The translations under genes were made by a program, and so were the position numbers. The notes under the pieces are model-generated. The model saw only the letters and a program-made list of their open reading frames with translations, made no database searches and was not told the origin of the DNA. A DNA stretch of 64,000 nucleotides from Mesorhizobium_K quangtriensis (lineage in GTDB: Bacteria; Pseudomonadota; Alphaproteobacteria; Rhizobiales; Rhizobiaceae), in contig NZ_JBEBMF010000002.1 of the NCBI RefSeq assembly GCF_040081925.1, forward strand, positions 62,001 through 126,000, read 5' to 3'. Within the stretch, counting starts at the first letter, position 1, and every line of letters begins with the position of its first letter. Positions 46,570 through 56,349 of this stretch are shown here, piece by piece.

Positions 46570-47609
46570 AGCGCGAGTTCTCCGTTCGGCAACGGTGCAA
46601 AAAAGACGTCGATGTCGCTCTCGCGGATGTCGGCCAGCGTGGGCGGCCTCCAGACAGGTTTGGAGCCCTTTTCGATGAGCGCCGCCCGTATTCCTTCATA
46701 GAGATCGTGGCTTTCCAGCATCCTGTTCAGGATCCGGAACTCCATGCGCATGCAATCGGCGAGCGGCATGGTCGAACCTGCCGTGAGCGCACGGAAGGTC
46801 ACGTGCAGGCTTGTCGGCGAACGCGTGCGGATGATCGCCAGCGTTTCGGCGGCAAATTCATCCGAGGGCGCCGCCCGTTCGAGACTGGCGATAATCTCGG
46901 GGAGCGAACCGCGCGAAAAATGCTTGGCGATAGCCTGGACCTGCGCGTCGGTGGCCTTGCGCGGCACGTTCTTGAAGAATTCTCGCAATTCCGTTCCGGG
47001 GTCGCCGCTGTCGGCAATCTCCTCGACCAGCGCCGGGACGTAAACCGAAAGAATGGTGTGGGTGGCAATGCCTGACCAGAGAGCATCGCCCTGCCCCACC
47101 CGGTTTCCGGTCAAACCGAGATACATGCCGACGGTACCGCCGAGATTTGGAAGGACGTAACTGCCGCCGACATCCGGGAAGAAACCTATCCCTACTTCCG
47201 GCATCGCAAAGACGGCGTTTTCGGTTGCGACCCTGTGGGAACCGTGGATGGAAATGCCCATGCCGCCGCCCATGCAAATGCCGTCGATGAGGGAGACGTA
47301 GGGTTTCGGGAAGCGGTCGATCTGGACATTCAGCCTGTACTCGTCGGCAAAGAACTGCGTCAGCCGCCCGCCCCGCTCCCAAACCCTGTAGGTTTCGACG
47401 ACGTCACCGCCAGCGCAGAAAGCGCGGCCTTCCGCCTTGACTATGACGACTGCGATGGCGGGATCGGTCTCCCAAGCGGTCAACGCTGCACTTAGCGCCT
47501 TGACCATCTGGTGGGTCAGCGCATTCAGGGCTCCCGGCCGGGTCAGCGTGACCACGCCTGCCTTGCCGAGGCGTTCGAAACGGATCTGGTCGCCGCCGCC
47601 GAAATCCAT
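46566..47609 (-). CDS. 3-hydroxyisobutyryl-CoA hydrolase (crotonase fold)
   Basis: This 347-residue crotonase-fold protein has the HIBCH-type motifs EGRAFCAGGDVVETYRVW, DGICMGGGMGISIHGSHRVATENAVFAMPEVGIGFFPDVGGSY in consecutive parts, and later EFRILNRMLESHDLYEGIRAALIEKG. Length and the GGGMGIS signature point to 3-hydroxyisobutyryl-CoA hydrolase of valine degradation over a simple enoyl-CoA hydratase. GGAGGG lies upstream of ATG 47609. The DUF6163-like gene is coupled downstream. Confidence 0.88.
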   Translation of the reverse strand: MDFGGGDQIRFERLGKAGVVTLTRPGALNALTHQMVKALSAALTAWETDPAIAVVIVKAEGRAFCAGGDVVETYRVWERGGRLTQFFADEYRLNVQIDRFPKPYVSLIDGICMGGGMGISIHGSHRVATENAVFAMPEVGIGFFPDVGGSYVLPNLGGTVGMYLGLTGNRVGQGDALWSGIATHTILSVYVPALVEEIADSGDPGTELREFFKNVPRKATDAQVQAIAKHFSRGSLPEIIASLERAAPSDEFAAETLAIIRTRSPTSLHVTFRALTAGSTMPLADCMRMEFRILNRMLESHDLYEGIRAALIEKGSKPVWRPPTLADIRESDIDVFFAPLPNGELAL

Positions 47610-47740
47610 CCGTTCGATTCCCTCCGATTAACGCATGAAGTGCTAAGCGCGGCCACCAACCGCGTCAATGCCAGGGGCTCGGTGACAGATTGGTCATCGT
47701 TGCCTTTGCGTGCTAGAAGCCGCGCGATCGGAGCACTTTC

Positions 47741-48766
<1,026 letters not shown>

Positions 48767-48863
48767 CCTTTCCGCGATCCCCTGAACTGGCAGCAGTCTG
48801 CGGCCTTCGCGTTGACATAAGCGCGGTGTCCGACCAGCCTTGCCCAGCGAACGGAACGGTCAG

Positions 48864-49274
48864 ATGAGCGCACCTGCATTTGCAACGGGCCATGTCGAGG
48901 CCTTGTTCGACACGATGCCCGAAGGCGCACGGCAGGGCGCGCTCGCCCTCAGGTCGCTTATATTCGAAGCGGCGGCGGCGAACGCCCGGATCGGTCGTAT
49001 CGAGGAAACAATCAAGTGGGGTCAACCCGCCTACCTGACACCGGATACGCGTAGCGGAAGCACGATCAGGATCGGCGTTCCGAAATCGGAAGACCACGAC
49101 TTCGCGCTTTTCGTCCATTGCCAGACGGACCTGACGCGCAGGTTCGACGAGACCTATCCCGGTCTTTTCACCTATGAGGGCACCCGTGCGCTGCTCTTCA
49201 ATTCTGCCGAGACGCCGGACGCCGAGGCCTTGCGGCACTGCATAGGAATGGCGCTGACCTATCACATCGGCTAG
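48864..49274 (+). CDS. DUF1801 domain protein
   Basis: This 136-residue protein fits the DUF1801 (YdhG-like) family: IGRIEETIKWGQPAYLT, RIGVPKSEDHDFALFVHCQTDL and TRALLFNSAETPDAEALRHCI. ATG 48864 is preferred to a weak TTG at 48840. The function of the family is unknown. Its TAG stop and the stop of the converging oxidoreductase gene are the same CTAG (49271-49274). Confidence 0.85.
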   Translation: MSAPAFATGHVEALFDTMPEGARQGALALRSLIFEAAAANARIGRIEETIKWGQPAYLTPDTRSGSTIRIGVPKSEDHDFALFVHCQTDLTRRFDETYPGLFTYEGTRALLFNSAETPDAEALRHCIGMALTYHIG

Positions 49275-51406
49275 GCCGCCGCCCTCACCCAGACCTTGTT
49301 GTCGTGCACAGCCGCGCCGCCATAGGGCGCGGGCGCGTCAGCGCCTGTCAGCACGTTGATGCCCTCGCCGCGCTCATGCGCGTCGTTCGGCCAGAGCCCT
49401 TCCGCGATGACGACGCCGCGCTTGATTCCGTCGAACAGCTTCGCATGCAGAACGACCTCGCCGCGCCGGTTGCCGATCTCGACACGATCGCCGGTCGCGA
49501 CGCCGAGCCTGGCAGCATCCTCGGGATGCAGAAGCAGCTCGGGACGCCCGCCTTCCTTTGTCCGCGAGGCTTCGGTTTCGGCGAAGCTCGAGTTGAGGAA
49601 GCTGCGCGCCGGCGATGTCGCCAGCCGAAACGGATGCTCGGCGTCGGCGACCTCGATCAGGTCCACGTGGTCGGGAAACTCGGGCAGACTTTCATAAGGC
49701 CCGAACGCTGCGCCCATGTTGCGCGGCGGCTTGTTGGGGGCGAAACCGCCGACCCATTGCGGCTTGAAGCTGAACTTTCCGTCCGCGTGGCCGAAGCCGT
49801 TGAGGAAATGCGCCGTCTCGAAATCCGGCTGCACGTCCAGCCATTTCGCCTTCCTCAGAGCATCGAAGCTGCCGGTCTCGTGCCGGCTGAGGAGCCTGTC
49901 GATATGCTCGCGCTCGGTCAGACCGAAGCCGGGCATATGCGCGACGCCCAAGCGCTTTGCCAGTTCCTCGATGACGAAATGATTGGTGCGCGGTCCCTCC
50001 GGCGGCTCGATCAGCTTCGGCCCGAGATTGATGTGCTGGTTGCCGCCACCCTTGTAGATGTCGTCGTGCTCCAGGAACATGGTGGCGGGTAGCACGACGT
50101 CGGCGAGTTTCGCCGTGTCGGTCATGAACTGTTCGTGGACGCAGGTGAAAAGGTCGTCGCGCAGGAAGCCCTGCTTCACCAGACGCTGCTCGGGCGCGAC
50201 ATTCACCGGGTTGGTATTCTGGATCAGCAACGCCGTAACCGGCGGCCCGCCAAACAGCGCGTCCTCGTGGCTCATCAGGACAGGTCCGATGCGTGAATGG
50301 TCTAGATAGCGGATGTCAGGGTCGCGTAGGGTCGCGCCTTCAAGCAGGCCGTTGTCGAACTTGAAGCCGGAAATACCGGAGTTCGAGTTTAAGGCACCGC
50401 CTCCTTCATATTGCCAGGCGCCGAGCACGGTCGGCACCGAAACCGCGGCATGCATCGCCACTGAGCCGTTGCGCTGGCGCGCGAAACCGTAGCCGAGGCG
50501 GAAATAGACCCGTTTCGTCTCGCCAATGAGCCGGGCGAAGGCCTCGATCTCTTCGACCGAAAGCCCGCATATGGCGGACGCCCATTCCGGCGTGCGGGTT
50601 GCCAGATGCGCTTCAAGCCCACGCGGATCGTCCGAGTATTTCTCCAGATACGGCCAGTCGGCCAAACCCTCGCGAAACAGCACGTGCATGACCGCGCAGG
50701 CAAGCGCCCCGTCCGTTCCGGGCTTGAGGATCAAGCCCATGTCGGCCTGCTTCATCGTGGCATTGTCGTAGATGTCGATGACGACGATCTTTGCGCCGCG
50801 CTCCTTGCGGGCCTTGACGGCATGGGTCATCACGTTGACCTGAGTGGAGACCGCATTGGTGCCCCAGATGACCACGCAATCGGACTTCGCCATCTCGCGC
50901 GGGTCCGAGCCGCGCAGCGCGCCGGTACCCATGACGTAGCCTGTCCAGGCGAGGTTGGTGCAGATCGAGCCAAAAAAGCCGGAGTATCTCTTGGCGTGGC
51001 GCAGGCGGTTTATCCCGTCGCGCTGCACCAGTCCCATCGTGCCGGCGTAGAAGTAGGGCCAGACAGTTTCGCTGCCCAACTTCTCCTCCGCCGCGATGAA
51101 CTTTTCGGCCACGAGGTCGAGCGCGGCTTCCCAACTCGCCTCCTTCCAGGCGCCCTCGCCCTTCGCACCGGCACGGATAAGCGGCTTCAGCAGGCGGTCG
51201 GGATGGTGGACGCGGTCGGCGTAGCGCGCGACCTTGGCGCAGATGACGCCGGCCGTATAGCTGTTGGCCTTATCGCCGTGGACACGGCCGATGCGGGTGT
51301 CGGACAGCAACTCGACGTCGAGCGCGCAGGTGGACGGGCAGTCGTGCGGACAGGCCGAGTGGCCGATCTTCGCCTTGGCTTGCTTGACGGTGGCGTGTTG
51401 GTCCAT
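49271..51406 (-). CDS. Molybdopterin-dependent oxidoreductase (DMSO reductase family)
   Basis: This 711-residue enzyme has an N-terminal Fe-S site (Cys19, Cys23, Cys27, Cys56; CX3CX3CX28C), then the molybdopterin domain (KSDCVVIWGTNAVSTQ, MKQADMGLILKPGTDGALACA) and the C-terminal molydopterin dinucleotide-binding domain (EIGNRRGEVVLHAKL). It has no Tat signal, so it is cytoplasmic. It resembles putative formate dehydrogenase-like single-subunit proteins; the substrate is not known. The Cys-rich small protein lies upstream on the same strand. Confidence 0.87.
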   Translation of the reverse strand: MDQHATVKQAKAKIGHSACPHDCPSTCALDVELLSDTRIGRVHGDKANSYTAGVICAKVARYADRVHHPDRLLKPLIRAGAKGEGAWKEASWEAALDLVAEKFIAAEEKLGSETVWPYFYAGTMGLVQRDGINRLRHAKRYSGFFGSICTNLAWTGYVMGTGALRGSDPREMAKSDCVVIWGTNAVSTQVNVMTHAVKARKERGAKIVVIDIYDNATMKQADMGLILKPGTDGALACAVMHVLFREGLADWPYLEKYSDDPRGLEAHLATRTPEWASAICGLSVEEIEAFARLIGETKRVYFRLGYGFARQRNGSVAMHAAVSVPTVLGAWQYEGGGALNSNSGISGFKFDNGLLEGATLRDPDIRYLDHSRIGPVLMSHEDALFGGPPVTALLIQNTNPVNVAPEQRLVKQGFLRDDLFTCVHEQFMTDTAKLADVVLPATMFLEHDDIYKGGGNQHINLGPKLIEPPEGPRTNHFVIEELAKRLGVAHMPGFGLTEREHIDRLLSRHETGSFDALRKAKWLDVQPDFETAHFLNGFGHADGKFSFKPQWVGGFAPNKPPRNMGAAFGPYESLPEFPDHVDLIEVADAEHPFRLATSPARSFLNSSFAETEASRTKEGGRPELLLHPEDAARLGVATGDRVEIGNRRGEVVLHAKLFDGIKRGVVIAEGLWPNDAHERGEGINVLTGADAPAPYGGAAVHDNKVWVRAAA

Positions 51407-51490
51407 GCGGCGTTTTTATCCGCATTTCGCGACTGCGAACAGGGCCAGAAAGCCCCGACGCGACGCGCTGGTGGCGCAATAGGGGCCGGT

Positions 51491-51856
51491 TCATCCCTTT
51501 GCTCGTTCGGCAATTTCCGCTTCCAGCACGGCGACCAACTCTTCAAGCTCGGCGAGGCGCTCCCGATGCTGCGCGGCAGATTTCGCGTTGTCGAACCATA
51601 TCATGGCCCCGAACATCATGGCCAGGCTGCTGTCGAGCGGTACCGGGCAGACACCCTCGAACCGGTCGAACGACATGCACCGCCCAGCCTTGCGGCAGTC
51701 TGCGAATCGACATTTCGAATGGTATTCGACAGAGTCCGAGATGATCGTCATCGCGAGATGTGATCGGAAGTTATCGAACAGTATCTGTCGCTCTTCCGTC
51801 GTCGGTTCGAGCCCGGCTGCTGCTTCGTCCTGCCGGGACTTGTTTTTGTTTCTCAT
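51491..51856 (-). CDS. Cys-rich small protein of unknown function
   Basis: This 121-residue protein has four Cys residues at 49, 54, 60 and 70 in KCRFADCRKAGRC...GVCPVP, spaced CX4CX5CX9C, which suggests a zinc or Fe-S site. The C-terminus is an acidic/leucine-rich helix (LAELEELVAVLEAEIAERA). It starts at ATG 51856 behind AGAGGA and lies 84 bases upstream of the molybdopterin oxidoreductase on the same strand, so it may serve that enzyme. I do not recognise the family. Confidence 0.75.
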   Translation of the reverse strand: MRNKNKSRQDEAAAGLEPTTEERQILFDNFRSHLAMTIISDSVEYHSKCRFADCRKAGRCMSFDRFEGVCPVPLDSSLAMMFGAMIWFDNAKSAAQHRERLAELEELVAVLEAEIAERAKG

Positions 51857-52396
51857 TGCTTTTCCTCTGGTTCGCCAGCTTTTCGGCACGGCTTCGCAGT
51901 GCCGCGGCGCAAAAGCGTCCGGTTGATGAAAGGTGAGGAAGACGGGCGGCCGTTCAGTCGCTCATCTAAAGGTATTACGTGCAACCTCGCGGTCGCCCGT
52001 CAGGCATGCTTCCCTCAACCGTTCCGCCGGCCATCGCGTGGTTTGTAAGACCACGGGCGGCACACAACGTCCGGTTCGAGGGCCGGACCTGTGGGCTCAT
52101 CGCCCAGCCGCGCACCCCTGCGCGACCGACCCGGTACCCGCCTGCCCGAATGATAGGTGCGCATCCGTTTCCCCGCGCAGGCAGGACGAATTATGCGGGA
52201 GGCAAAAGGGGTGGGGAAAAATTGCGACCAAGAAAATCCTGCGAAAACAGATTAAGTCACTGGACGCATTTAGAGATTATTTGCAGAGACAAAGAATCCA
52301 CATATAGTTTGTCCACTTCAACTCGCCGTCCGAAACCATCTCTGAACCAATTGCGTCCATGGTTGACGCACCGAACCTGCTGTTCAGGACAATGCT
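51857..52396 (+). other. Hairpin-rich gene-free region
   Basis: This 540-base stretch has no convincing ORF but many complementary segments: GACGGGCGGCCG (51941-51952) with CGGTCGCCCGTC (51990-52001, one G-U pair); CGTGGT/ACCACG (52037-52055); GTCCGG/CCGGAC (52069-52088); TGGGC/GCCCA (52092-52106); GCGCACC/GGTGCGC (52110-52162); and CCCGC/GCGGG (52172-52199). The pattern suits a structured RNA, but the promoter and direction are not established. The ORFs at 51933-52307 and 51979-52554 have no recognisable protein. Confidence 0.5.
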
Positions 52397-54000
52397 GTGA
52401 CCAACGCTCTGAAGTCGGCGGAAGACAGCCCGCGCCAGCGGCGCATATGGCCTGCGGTCCTGGCCGTCATCCTGCTGCTGGCCGCGCTTCCGGTGGTGGT
52501 CATGCTCGACCTGCGCGACTTCACGCATCGCCTGTCCGAACGCCAGGCCAATGACATCAGCAAGATCATCACGGATATCCGCACGCTCTATGCCACCGAC
52601 GTCGTCGGACGCATCCTGCAGGCCGATCCGCATACGAAGATCACCGCGACGGACAATTATCGGGATGTTGCAGGCGCCATCCCCATCCCGGCCACCTTCT
52701 CGCTGGAGATCGGGCGGCTGACGAGTTCGCGTGACAACACCGTCCGCTACGACTTCGTCTCCGATTATCCGTTTGCCGGCCGACCGTCGCACAATCTCGA
52801 CAGCTTCCAACGTGACGCATTGGCAAATTCCGCGCCGACCCGGACATGCAGACCATCGAGGCAACGGAAGGCTCATGGAATCCAACGGTGCGGCTGGCGT
52901 CGCCCATCCGCATGACAGCCGCCTGCGTCTCCTGCCACAACAGCCATCCGGACAGTCCGAAAAAGGACTGGAAGGTCGGCGATATCAGGGGCATCCAGGC
53001 CGTCGCGGTGACCCAACCGCTATCCCAGGGATCCACCGGCTTCCACTATTTGTTTGCCTATTTCGCGGTGGCGCTGGCAGTCGGCGTGACATTCATCGTG
53101 CAGCAGCGCCGGCAGGCGCGCGAACTCGCGCTGGTCAACGGCGAGCTCAAGGAAGCCAACAACTTCCTCGCGACCGTGTCGTTCAAGATCGCAAAATACC
53201 TCTCGCCGGAGATCTACAAGAGCGTGTTCAGCGGCGAGCGCGACGTGAAGGTGACGGCCGAGCGCAAGAAACTGACCATCTTCTTCTCCGACATCATCGA
53301 TTTCACCGCGACCACCGAGCGCATGCAGCCGGAGGAATTGACAGCGCATCTGAACGAATACCTGACGGAGATGTCGCACATCGCCATCGCCCACGGGGCT
53401 ACGGTCGACAAGTTCATCGGCGACGCCATCCTCGCCTTCTTCGGTGACCCCAACACGCTCGGGGCGCGCGAGGATGCGCGTGCCTGCCTGAAGATGGCCC
53501 TGGCGATGCAGAAACGGCTCGAATTTCTGCAGGTGAAATGGCGCGAACAGGGCATCGAACACCCGTTCCGCGTCCGCATGGGAATAAACACCGGCTATTG
53601 CAACGTCGGCAATTTCGGCAGCGAGGACCGGATGGATTACACCATCATCGGCGCCGAGGCGAACCTTGCCGCGCGGCTGCAGAGCATCGCGCCGGCAGGC
53701 GGCATCATGCTGAGCTACGAGACCTACGCGCATGTCCGCGACCTGATCGACGCGGAAGCCGGCGAGCCGATCAGCATGAAGGGCATCAGCCGACCGGTCG
53801 TGCCGTACCTCGTACGCGGTGTGCGGGGCGAGCTGAAAGCTGACAGTGTCATTACGGAACAGGACGAGGGATTGTCGCTGACCTTGGACACGACGGGCAT
53901 GGACCCCGCCAAGGCCGAGCGCCTGCGCAGCAAGCTGAAGTCCGTGCTGGACCAGCTCGAGGCAAAGCTGACCGTGCCTCCACCCCGTGAAACGACTTAA
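52397..54000 (+). pseudogene. Frameshifted Tll0287-like c-heme sensor adenylate cyclase
   Basis: Two frames together make one class III adenylate/guanylate cyclase. Frame one (GTG 52397, AGGAC upstream) has a transmembrane helix and an extracytoplasmic sensor region; the other frame carries a c-type heme motif CVSCH (52924-52938), a second helix and the cyclase domain with KLTIFFSDIIDFTATT and DKFIGDAILAFFGDP metal-site Asps. The join lies in an AAA run at 52825-52827, where one base appears lost. A sequencing error is possible, so the gene may be intact. cAMP would be the expected product. Confidence 0.82.
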
Positions 54001-54108
54001 AGCCGGCCGGCCTCGCTTGCTCCTATCCCGGAGCCAGCCTGCCGACCAGATTTCGGGAACCCTCGCCTGACCGTTTCGTTTGGGTTCCACCAATTGAAGG
54101 AAAGACAG

Positions 54109-54609
54109 ATGAAAAAAGCGCTGTTGGCCACAATCCTGTTTGCCTCGACCTCCCTGGCGAGCGCGCAGGAAACAGTATCCGTCGGCTTCGTGAACGGCGC
54201 AGGCCAGGACAACGGCACCGCCAACCTGACGGCGACGCCGGGCGGCGTGCTGATCGAGCTTGAGGTGTCCGGCCTTCCCGCCGGCCAGTGGGTCGCGTTC
54301 CACGTCCACGAGACTGGCTCATGCGACCACACCACGGGCCACGACTCCGCCGGCGGCCACTTCAACCCGACGGACAAGACGCACGGCTTCCTGTCGGCGG
54401 AGGGGCCTCATGCCGGTGACATGCCGAACCAGTATGTGTCCGCGGACGGGATCCTGCGCGCGCAGGTCTACAATGATCGCGTCCGGCTGAACCGGGAGAA
54501 GGATGGCATTCTCGGCCGGGCACTGATGATTCACGCACAGGCCGACGACTATCAGAGCCAGCCCTCGGGCAATGCCGGCAAGCGACTCGCCTGCGGCGTC
54601 ATCGAATAG
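54109..54609 (+). CDS. sodC: Cu/Zn superoxide dismutase, periplasmic
   Basis: SodC dismutates superoxide outside the cytoplasm. The 166-residue precursor begins MKKALLATILFASTSLASAQ, a Sec signal peptide, with AAGGAAAG upstream of ATG 54109. Copper/zinc-site segments are FHVHETGSCD and GGHFNPTDKTHGFLSAEGPHAGDM, and the second disulfide Cys is in RLACGVIE. It is shorter and more divergent than eukaryotic SOD but keeps the ligand set. It lies downstream of the broken cyclase gene. Confidence 0.93.
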   Translation: MKKALLATILFASTSLASAQETVSVGFVNGAGQDNGTANLTATPGGVLIELEVSGLPAGQWVAFHVHETGSCDHTTGHDSAGGHFNPTDKTHGFLSAEGPHAGDMPNQYVSADGILRAQVYNDRVRLNREKDGILGRALMIHAQADDYQSQPSGNAGKRLACGVIE

Positions 54610-54664
54610 AGCAAGCCAGCGGCGCATCGCCGTTAGGCGTGGTTCCGTTGCAGCGGGGTAAGTT

Positions 54665-54683
54665 CGACTTTATATATTAGTCG
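54665..54683. promoter_or_regulatory. Inverted repeat before TetR gene
   Basis: CGACT (54665-54669) and AGTCG (54679-54683) flank nine AT-rich bases, 17 bases before the TetR start. It overlaps the expected promoter region and could be an operator. The arms are short, so confidence is modest. Confidence 0.4.
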
Positions 54684-54699
54684 ATCCATAAATCGTCCG

Positions 54700-55362
54700 A
54701 TGACTATGCGTGACCTGTCGAAACCGACGACGACAAAAGAAGCGAAGCCGCCGCGCGGGCGGCCTCGCGCGTTCGACCGCGAAGCGGCACTTGGTGCGGC
54801 GACACGGTTGTTCTGGGCAAAGGGCTATGAGGCGACATCGATCGCAGACCTGACGCAGGCAATGGGCATTGGGTCGCCGAGCCTCTATGCAGCGTTCGGG
54901 TCGAAGGAGGCGCTCTACGCCGAGGCGCTCGACTATTACCGGGCGAACTATCAAAGCCTGTTCTGGGACAAGTTTCAACGCGCTCCTACCGCGCGCGAGG
55001 CAGTGAGGACATTGCTGGTAGGTTCAGCCGGGGCACTGAGCGGATGCAGCGCCGGTACGCCGAGCGGATGCATGATTGCCCTGTCATCGGTTGGCAGCGA
55101 AGGACACAGGGAACTGGGCGCGAAAGTGTATGAGGCGCGAACCGCAGGGCTGCACGCCCTCAAGGCGCGCCTGCAAGCGGCCGTCGCCGACGGCGAAGTT
55201 CCCGCTTCGGTCGACATCGACGCTCTGGCCCGTTTCGTGGCGGCCGTGCAGGGCGGCATGTCGATCATGGCGCGCGATGGCGCAAATCAGGCCGAACTGG
55301 AAAGCGTGGCGGACGTCGCCATGACAGGCTGGGACGCGCGCATCGCCGGGAGCCGCACCTGA
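54700..55362 (+). CDS. TetR/AcrR family transcriptional regulator
   Basis: This 220-residue regulator has a Pro/Lys-rich N-terminal tail, then the HTH RPRAFDREAALGAATRLFWAKGYEATSIADLTQAMGIGSPSLYAAFGSKEALYAEAL across residues 20-75 and a C-terminal ligand domain. It starts at ATG 54700 or 54706. It converges with an SDR gene that has two near-identical operator-like sites in its promoter, so it is a likely controller of that gene. Confidence 0.88.
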   Translation: MTMRDLSKPTTTKEAKPPRGRPRAFDREAALGAATRLFWAKGYEATSIADLTQAMGIGSPSLYAAFGSKEALYAEALDYYRANYQSLFWDKFQRAPTAREAVRTLLVGSAGALSGCSAGTPSGCMIALSSVGSEGHRELGAKVYEARTAGLHALKARLQAAVADGEVPASVDIDALARFVAAVQGGMSIMARDGANQAELESVADVAMTGWDARIAGSRT

Positions 55363-55367
55363 CAGAA

Positions 55368-55393
55368 AAGGGACCGGCTGCGGCCGGTCCCTT
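55368..55393. terminator. Hairpin between convergent TetR and SDR genes
   Basis: AAGGGACCGG (55368-55377) and CCGGTCCCTT (55384-55393) form a 10-bp stem with a 6-base loop, just after the TetR stop. The minus-strand T-run is short, so it is a plausible bidirectional terminator. Confidence 0.75.
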
Positions 55394-55419
55394 CCGTCTC
55401 AGACGTTTAGCGTGGTCGG

Positions 55420-56160
55420 TCAGGTAAGCGCACCGCCATCGACAGTGAGAATAGTGCCTGTGATCTGCCGTGCCGCCGGGCTTGCAAGGAAGGCTACGGC
55501 GGCGGCGACGTCCTGCGGCTCTCCAAAGCGGCCGAGCGGAATCAACGATCGCTGGAATTCAGCGAATTCACCGTCGGCTGGGTTCATTTCAGTGTCGGTA
55601 GATCCCGGCTGCACCAAGTTTACGGTGATGTCTCGCGGTCCGAGTTCGCGCGCGAGGCCTCGAGTGAAAGAGTGGAGCGCCGACTTTGTCATGTAGTAGA
55701 CGGTGCCCGTATCGCCGACGATGCGTTCAGCGCCGGCGGAGCCGATGGTAATGACCCGGCTGCCCTTGCCAAGGTGCGGAATCGCCGCTTGCGCGGTTAG
55801 CAGGGGCGAGCGCACGTTCACGTCCAGCAATGCATCGATGTCCGCAACGCTGATATCGGCGATGGTGCTGTAACGCGCTATCGCCGCATTGTTGACGAGA
55901 ATGTCGAGACCGCCAAGAGCTGCCGCGGCCTCCTCCACTGATCGTTTGACCGCCTCGGGATCTGCGCTGTCTGCTTGGATAGCGAGCGCTTTGCGACCCC
56001 TCGCCTCGATTGCCTTGACTATCTCGGCAGCGCGGTCGGCGGACCGCTCGTAAGTTATGGCGACATCGGCGCCCTTGTCGGCAAGCGCAAGTGCAATCGC
56101 CGCGCCGATGCCACGCGATGCGCCGGTAACGAGAGCGCGTTTTCCAGACAGTTCAGTCAT
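55420..56160 (-). CDS. SDR family oxidoreductase
   Basis: This 246-residue classical short-chain dehydrogenase has the cofactor motif TGASRGIGAAIA, NNAA, and the catalytic Ser-Tyr-Lys in GSAGAER and VYYMTKSALHS. It starts at ATG 56160 with a weak upstream Shine-Dalgarno. It is NAD(P)-dependent; the substrate is unknown. Two inverted copies of a TGTGTTxATCGATACA-type site lie in its promoter region (56174-56245). Confidence 0.92.
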   Translation of the reverse strand: MTELSGKRALVTGASRGIGAAIALALADKGADVAITYERSADRAAEIVKAIEARGRKALAIQADSADPEAVKRSVEEAAAALGGLDILVNNAAIARYSTIADISVADIDALLDVNVRSPLLTAQAAIPHLGKGSRVITIGSAGAERIVGDTGTVYYMTKSALHSFTRGLARELGPRDITVNLVQPGSTDTEMNPADGEFAEFQRSLIPLGRFGEPQDVAAAVAFLASPAARQITGTILTVDGGALT

Positions 56161-56173
56161 TGCAGTATCTTTC

Positions 56174-56245
56174 TGTGTTAATCGATACAGATTTAGCTAT
56201 GGGCGGCCGGACCCGTTGTCAATGCTTTGTGTATCGATCAACACA
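56174..56245. promoter_or_regulatory. Pair of inverted operator-like sites before the SDR gene
   Basis: Site one reads TGTGTTAATCGATACA (56174-56189) and site two, on the opposite strand, TGTGTTGATCGATACA (56230-56245), 15 of 16 identical. Their centres are 56 bases apart. Inverted tandem sites fit a dimeric repressor binding twice. The regulator is inferred to be the nearby TetR. Confidence 0.7.
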
Positions 56246-56320
56246 CAATGCCCTTATGTCCAACCTTATGCAAATCGCCCGATGCGCGGCCGATCTGCCA
56301 ATACCAATTAGTATTGACTT

Positions 56321-56348
56321 ATTGATGAGTATGGGCTAATTGATGAGT
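56321..56348 (+). repeat. 10-base direct repeat before ArsR gene
   Basis: ATTGATGAGT occurs at 56321-56330 and 56339-56348, 18 bases apart, directly upstream of the ArsR start at 56350. It may mark a regulator site or initiation region. Confidence 0.45.
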
Positions 56349-56349
56349 C

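Noticed and set aside
52037..52088. tRNA-like anticodon and T-arm hairpins
   Set aside because: The T-like loop has eight bases and there is no D arm or acceptor stem in the right place, so it is not a canonical tRNA.
52069..52088. Group II intron domain V remnant (GTCCGGTTCGAGG)
   Set aside because: The catalytic AGC triad and GAAA-capped 34-base fold are missing.
51933..52554. Overlapping ORFs in the gene-free region (124 and 191 codons)
   Set aside because: Composition and lack of motifs suggest chance frames in structured GC-rich DNA.
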